The position numbers and the translations under genes were made by a program. A model generated the notes under the pieces. The model did no database searches, was not told the DNA's origin, and saw nothing but the letters and a program-made list of their open reading frames with translations. DNA of 7,149 bases, from assembly GCA_002451435.1 (NCBI GenBank), contig DKCF01000032.1, positions 20,705 to 27,853 of the forward strand, given 5' to 3'. Origin of the DNA: Bifidobacterium sp. UBA6881 (GTDB lineage: Bacteria > Actinomycetota > Actinomycetes > Actinomycetales > Bifidobacteriaceae). Below, piece after piece: positions 3,911-7,149 of this stretch. The first letter of the stretch is position 1, and the number at the start of each line of letters is the position of its first letter.

Positions 3911-5407
3911 TCAGCCAATCGACTGCTCGACGATTTGCGCGGCCAGCCGATCGTCGACCTCGGCTTCCAGCCTCATGCCGTCATCCCGGTATTCGACGTC
4001 GAGCACCTTGCCATACTCGCGCACGCGCGACATCAGCGAACCCGCGGAATACGGCAGCAGGGCCTCCACGTGCACGTGGGGCGTCGGCAGTTCCGATTCG
4101 ATCCGCGCGCGCAACCCGTCCACGCCCTCGCCGGAGAACGCCGAAACGATATAGGCGTCCGGCATCAGCGCCTCGATCCGGCCACGCATCGTCTCCGACA
4201 TGCGGTCGGCCTTGTTGAACACCACGATCGTGGGAATGTCCCCCACGCCGTCGATGTCCGAAAGCACATCGTCGACGGCGTCGATCTGTGAGAACGGATC
4301 CGGATGGGAGCCATCGACCACGTGCACGATCAGATCGGCCTCGGCAACCTCCTCCAACGTGGATTTGAACGCCTCGATCAGCTGCGTGGGCAGACGGCGC
4401 ACGAAACCCACGGTGTCGACGTACGCATACAGGCGGCCGTCCTTGGCGCGTGCGCGACGCACGGCGGTGTCCAGCGTCGCGAACAACGCGTTCTCCACCA
4501 ATTCGGCCGATCCCGTCAAACGGTTGGTCAACGACGATTTCCCGGCATTCGTGTAGCCGACCACCGCGACGGTGGGCAGGCCGTAACGCCGGCGCGCGCC
4601 GCGCTTCACCTCTCGCGCCGGCGCCATCTGCGCGATCTGCCGGCGCAGTTTGGCGATGCGGCTACGAATCACACGGCGGTCCATCTCGATTTTCGTCTCG
4701 CCCGGTCCGCGCGAGCCGATGCCGGCGTCACCCGCCGCGCGGCCACCGGCCTGGCGTGACAGCGAGCCGCCCCAGCCGCGCAGTCGCGGCAGCATGTATT
4801 CAAGCTGCGCCAGTTCGACCTGCGCCTTGCCCTCGCGGGACGTCGCGTGCTGGGCGAAGATGTCGAGAATCACCGCGGTGCGGTCCACGACCTTCACTTT
4901 CGTGGCGTCCTCCAACGCTCGACGCTGGCTTGGCGGCAGATCGTCATCGACGACGATGGTGTCCGCCTCGTCCTGCGCCACGATGCCCGCAAGCTCGCGG
5001 GCCTTGCCGGAGCCGACGTAGGTCGCCGCGTCCGGCTTGATGCGGTGCTGCAGCAGGCCATCGCAGACCACGGCGCCCGCGGTTTCCGCGAGCGCGGCCA
5101 GCTCCCTCAACGATTCCTCGGCCTCCGCCTGCGTGGTGTCCCTGCTCGACCACACACCGACGAGCACGACGCGTTCCAGACGCACCTTGCGGTATTCGAC
5201 CTCGGTGACATCCTGCATCTCGCCCAAGCCGGCCACATGCTTCAGCGCATTGCGCGATTCGCGCTCCTGCCACTGCTCGTCGTGGGATTCACGGGAGCGT
5301 TCCTCGCCGTTGGTATCGAGCAGCACCTCGGATTGGTCAGCGAGAACGCCTCCGACGTCGGCTGCATCCATGTTCTGCTCGATATCGATTTCCTGACTCA
5401 ATGACAC
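3911..5407 (-). CDS. hflX: Ribosome-associated GTPase HflX
   Basis: HflX is a GTPase that binds the ribosomal 50S/70S particle and, in several bacteria, splits stalled or hibernating ribosomes. The 498-residue product has an acidic, low-conservation N-terminus (about 1-70). The HflX N-terminal domain follows with ATYVGSGKARELA (128-140), then the Gly-rich hinge GGRAAGDAGIGSRGPGETK (221-239). The G domain has the P-loop GYTNAGKS (284-291), DTVGF (331-335), NKAD (398-401) and SAFSGEG (422-428). All nucleotide-binding motifs are intact. The start is uncertain: GTG at 5407, TTG at 5401 (with AGAGG 5 bases upstream) or the first ATG at 5371. The gene is divergent from the methyltransferase/hrpA pair and 201 bases upstream of ldh. 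No clear terminator separates it from ldh, so some read-through is possible. Confidence 0.94.
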   Translation of the reverse strand: MSLSQEIDIEQNMDAADVGGVLADQSEVLLDTNGEERSRESHDEQWQERESRNALKHVAGLGEMQDVTEVEYRKVRLERVVLVGVWSSRDTTQAEAEESLRELAALAETAGAVVCDGLLQHRIKPDAATYVGSGKARELAGIVAQDEADTIVVDDDLPPSQRRALEDATKVKVVDRTAVILDIFAQHATSREGKAQVELAQLEYMLPRLRGWGGSLSRQAGGRAAGDAGIGSRGPGETKIEMDRRVIRSRIAKLRRQIAQMAPAREVKRGARRRYGLPTVAVVGYTNAGKSSLTNRLTGSAELVENALFATLDTAVRRARAKDGRLYAYVDTVGFVRRLPTQLIEAFKSTLEEVAEADLIVHVVDGSHPDPFSQIDAVDDVLSDIDGVGDIPTIVVFNKADRMSETMRGRIEALMPDAYIVSAFSGEGVDGLRARIESELPTPHVHVEALLPYSAGSLMSRVREYGKVLDVEYRDDGMRLEAEVDDRLAAQIVEQSIG

Positions 5408-5433
5408 CTCTCACGGTTAAACTATGGTGCTCT

Positions 5434-5440
5434 TATTATC
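5434..5440. promoter_or_regulatory. Overlapping divergent -10-like elements between hflX and the methyltransferase gene
   Basis: The plus strand reads TATTAT (5434-5439) and the minus strand reads GATAAT (5440-5435), each 5 of 6 matches to TATAAT. They sit in the only AT-rich patch of the 124-bp divergent spacer. If used, leaders would be about 86 bases for the methyltransferase gene and about 20 for hflX. Neither has a good -35, so this is a tentative call. Confidence 0.3.
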
Positions 5441-5519
5441 ATCATTTTGCAGAGACCATGGATATCGGGCATTCGCACAGCGGACAGATGCGCGCGGATG
5501 CCATGCGGAAGACGATTTT

Positions 5520-5526
5520 GGAGGAG
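5520..5526 (+). promoter_or_regulatory. Ribosome-binding site of the methyltransferase gene
   Basis: GGAGGAG ends 5 bases before the ATG at 5532. It decides this start over the longer frame beginning at 5424 and over a 47-codon overlapping frame beginning with ATG at 5459. Confidence 0.85.
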
Positions 5527-5531
5527 CTGGC

Positions 5532-6143
5532 ATGGCGCAGGCTGAACAGTATTTCGCGGCGGAACCGCAATCGAAGGATGTGCGCAGGAGGCTGCATGTG
5601 ACCCTGAGGGGCAATGACGTGGATGTCGAGACATCGAACGGCGTGTTCTCCGGCGGACGCGTGGACCTGGGCACGTCCGTGCTGCTCCGTCAAGCGCCCG
5701 AGCCGCCGGAATCCGGCGCGTTCCTTGATCTGGGCTGCGGTTGGGGTCCGATCGCGCTGGCCCTCGGCCTCTCATCACCGGAGGCCGGCGTCTGGGCCCT
5801 TGACGTGAACGAGCGGGCGCTGGAGCTGACCCGCCGCAACGCCGAGCTCAACGGCGTGCGCAACATCCATGCCGTCACCGCCGACGAGATTCCCGCGGAT
5901 CTGGGATTCGACCTGATCTGGTCGAATCCACCCATCCGCGTCGGCAAGGAGGTACTGCACCGGCTGCTGATGACGTGGCTGCCGCGTCTGAACGCGGGTG
6001 GCGCCGCGTATCTGGTGGTGCAGCGGAACCTGGGGGCGGACTCGCTGATTCCGTGGCTCGCGGCGCAGCTCGGCGAAGGTTATGAAGTGGGCAAATACGC
6101 AAGCTCGAAGGGTTTCCGCGTCATCGAGGTCGTCAAGGCATGA
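5532..6143 (+). CDS. RsmC-like class I SAM-dependent methyltransferase
   Basis: This 203-residue protein has a Rossmann-fold methyltransferase domain of the MTS (methyltransferase small) type, resembling the catalytic half of the 16S rRNA guanine-N2 methyltransferase RsmC. Motif I is LDLGCGWGPIALAL (65-78), motif II has the acidic residue Asp91 in WALDVNERALEL, and NPPI (132-135) is the N6/N2-amino methylase catalytic signature. It begins MAQAEQYFAAEPQS, and QYFAAEPQS resembles the pre-catalytic segment of RsmC proteins. It lacks the N-terminal pseudo-catalytic domain of E. coli RsmC. The start is the ATG at 5532, with GGAGGAG (5520-5526) 5 bases upstream. The frame is open upstream to 5424 but has no such site. 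It overlaps hrpA by ATGA, implying translational coupling. An rRNA substrate is inferred from family and neighbours. Confidence 0.88.
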   Translation: MAQAEQYFAAEPQSKDVRRRLHVTLRGNDVDVETSNGVFSGGRVDLGTSVLLRQAPEPPESGAFLDLGCGWGPIALALGLSSPEAGVWALDVNERALELTRRNAELNGVRNIHAVTADEIPADLGFDLIWSNPPIRVGKEVLHRLLMTWLPRLNAGGAAYLVVQRNLGADSLIPWLAAQLGEGYEVGKYASSKGFRVIEVVKA

Positions 6144-7149
6144 AATTCGAATATCCTTCCCAGTTGCCGGTTTCCGCCGCCCGCGAGGACATCGCCGAGG
6201 CGGTGCGCTCCAGCCAGGTGGTGATCGTCTCCGGCCAGACGGGTTCCGGCAAGACCACGCAGCTGCCGAAGATCCTGCTGGAGCTTGGCCGCGGCTCGCA
6301 TGGCCGGCAGATCGTGCATACGCAGCCGCGCAGGCTCGCGGCCCGCACCGTGGCGGAACGCATCGCCTCGGAGATGGGCGTACGGCTGGGCGACGAGGTC
6401 GGCTATCAGGTGCGGTTCACCGACGAGAGCTCGCCGAAGACGCGGCTGCGCGTGGTGACGGACGGCATCCTGCTGGCGCAGATCCAACGCGATCCGAAGC
6501 TGATGCAGTACGACACCATCGTGATCGACGAGGCGCATGAGCGAAGTCTGAACATCGATTTCCTGCTGGGGTATCTGACCGCGTTGCTGCCGAAGCGACA
6601 CGACCTGAAGCTGGTCATCACCTCGGCGACGATCGATTCGGTGAAGTTCCAGGAGCATTTCGAGCATGCGTTGCATGCGAAGGTGCCGGTCATCGAGGTT
6701 TCCGGACGCACCTATCCCGTGCAGGTCGTGTACGAGCCGTTGGGCACCGCGCCCGCGCTGATGCGGTCCGTGCCCGGCTTCGAGACCGGCGCGATGCCGG
6801 GTGACGCCGATTACGCGGCGCTGTCGGCCGCGCCGAACGCCAAGGACGCGCATGATTCGACCATCGACATGCCGACCGCGGTGGCGCGCGCCTGCGCCGA
6901 ACTGGTCATCCATTCCAGCCACGACCGCGGCCCGCGCGACATTCTGGTGTTCGCGTCCGGCGAACGCGACATCCATGAGTTCGAGAACGCCCTGCGGCGT
7001 CATTACGGCCCGCGCGCGGTCGACATGCGCAGGCCCGACGCGATTGAGATCGTGCCGCTGTTCGCGCGCCTGTCCTCCAAGGAACAGCACAAGGTGTTCG
7101 AATCGCATACGCATCAGCGCATCGTCATCGCCACGAACGTGGCCGAGAC
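6140..7149 (+). CDS. hrpA: ATP-dependent DEAH-box RNA helicase HrpA, N-terminal part
   Basis: HrpA-family proteins are superfamily 2 DEAH helicases that unwind RNA, implicated in mRNA processing and in rescue of collided ribosomes in E. coli. The 336 visible codons start MKFEYPSQLP. They show motif I GQTGSGKTT (32-40), Ia TQPRRLAA (61-68), II DEAH (130-133), III SAT (162-164), the family-typical GRTYP (189-193), motif IV ILVFASGERD and the start of motif V, RIVIATNVAE, at the edge. Unlike E. coli HrpA there is almost no sequence before motif I. There is an Ala/Asp-rich stretch of about 35 extra residues between GRTYP and motif IV. The start ATG overlaps the preceding stop as ATGA, so translation is probably coupled to the methyltransferase. 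The gene is cut by the window end. The remaining helicase motifs and C-terminal domains are not seen. Confidence 0.95.
   Translation, partial: MKFEYPSQLPVSAAREDIAEAVRSSQVVIVSGQTGSGKTTQLPKILLELGRGSHGRQIVHTQPRRLAARTVAERIASEMGVRLGDEVGYQVRFTDESSPKTRLRVVTDGILLAQIQRDPKLMQYDTIVIDEAHERSLNIDFLLGYLTALLPKRHDLKLVITSATIDSVKFQEHFEHALHAKVPVIEVSGRTYPVQVVYEPLGTAPALMRSVPGFETGAMPGDADYAALSAAPNAKDAHDSTIDMPTAVARACAELVIHSSHDRGPRDILVFASGERDIHEFENALRRHYGPRAVDMRRPDAIEIVPLFARLSSKEQHKVFESHTHQRIVIATNVAE

Noticed and set aside
5459..5602. Small 47-codon frame overlapping the methyltransferase start (MDIGHSHSGQM...)
   Set aside because: It has no good ribosome-binding site, and its overlap with a coding start that has a strong GGAGGAG makes it likely fortuitous.
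6080..7114. Minus-strand frame of 344 codons opposite hrpA
   Set aside because: Antisense shadow. The plus strand shows all the expected DEAH helicase motifs in order.

Overview
The window looks like an ordinary chromosomal segment of a high-GC actinobacterium, almost certainly a Bifidobacterium. The strongest evidence is the L-lactate dehydrogenase: its sequence, its length and its C-terminus closely match what I recall of the bifidobacterial enzyme. The actinobacterial-type LexA box and the lexA/nrdR divergent pair fit this. No species assignment is attempted, and I saw no mobile element, CRISPR array, RNA gene or sign of recent transfer.

Layout, left to right. At the left edge is a stretch that may hold the start of a further minus-strand gene. 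Then comes nrdR (minus; ribonucleotide reductase repressor), divergent from lexA (plus; SOS repressor). Their 207-bp shared intergenic region carries a perfect actinobacterial LexA box over the lexA -35, a second, inverted and degenerate LexA box 33 bp away, and a TATAAT box for nrdR. lexA converges on a minus-strand cation diffusion facilitator (CDF) metal exporter. Upstream of the CDF gene lies a Zur-like palindrome. Next is ldh (minus), followed by a strong UUCG-tetraloop terminator about 145 bp after its stop and preceded by a regulatory region of about 200 bp. That region holds a perfect 14-bp LacI-type operator and a 10-bp-periodic tandem repeat. hflX (minus; ribosome-associated GTPase) follows, divergent from a plus-strand pair: an RsmC-like methyltransferase overlapping, by ATGA, the start of hrpA (DEAH RNA helicase, cut by the right edge).

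How they fit together: nrdR and lexA are both DNA-synthesis or damage regulators, ldh sets fermentative NAD+ regeneration, and hflX, the methyltransferase and hrpA all plausibly act on ribosomes or RNA. The CDF is an independent metal-homeostasis gene. I found no previously undescribed protein system. What deserves a second look is in the non-coding DNA: the paired LexA operators, the layered ldh regulatory region and the candidate metal-responsive operator.
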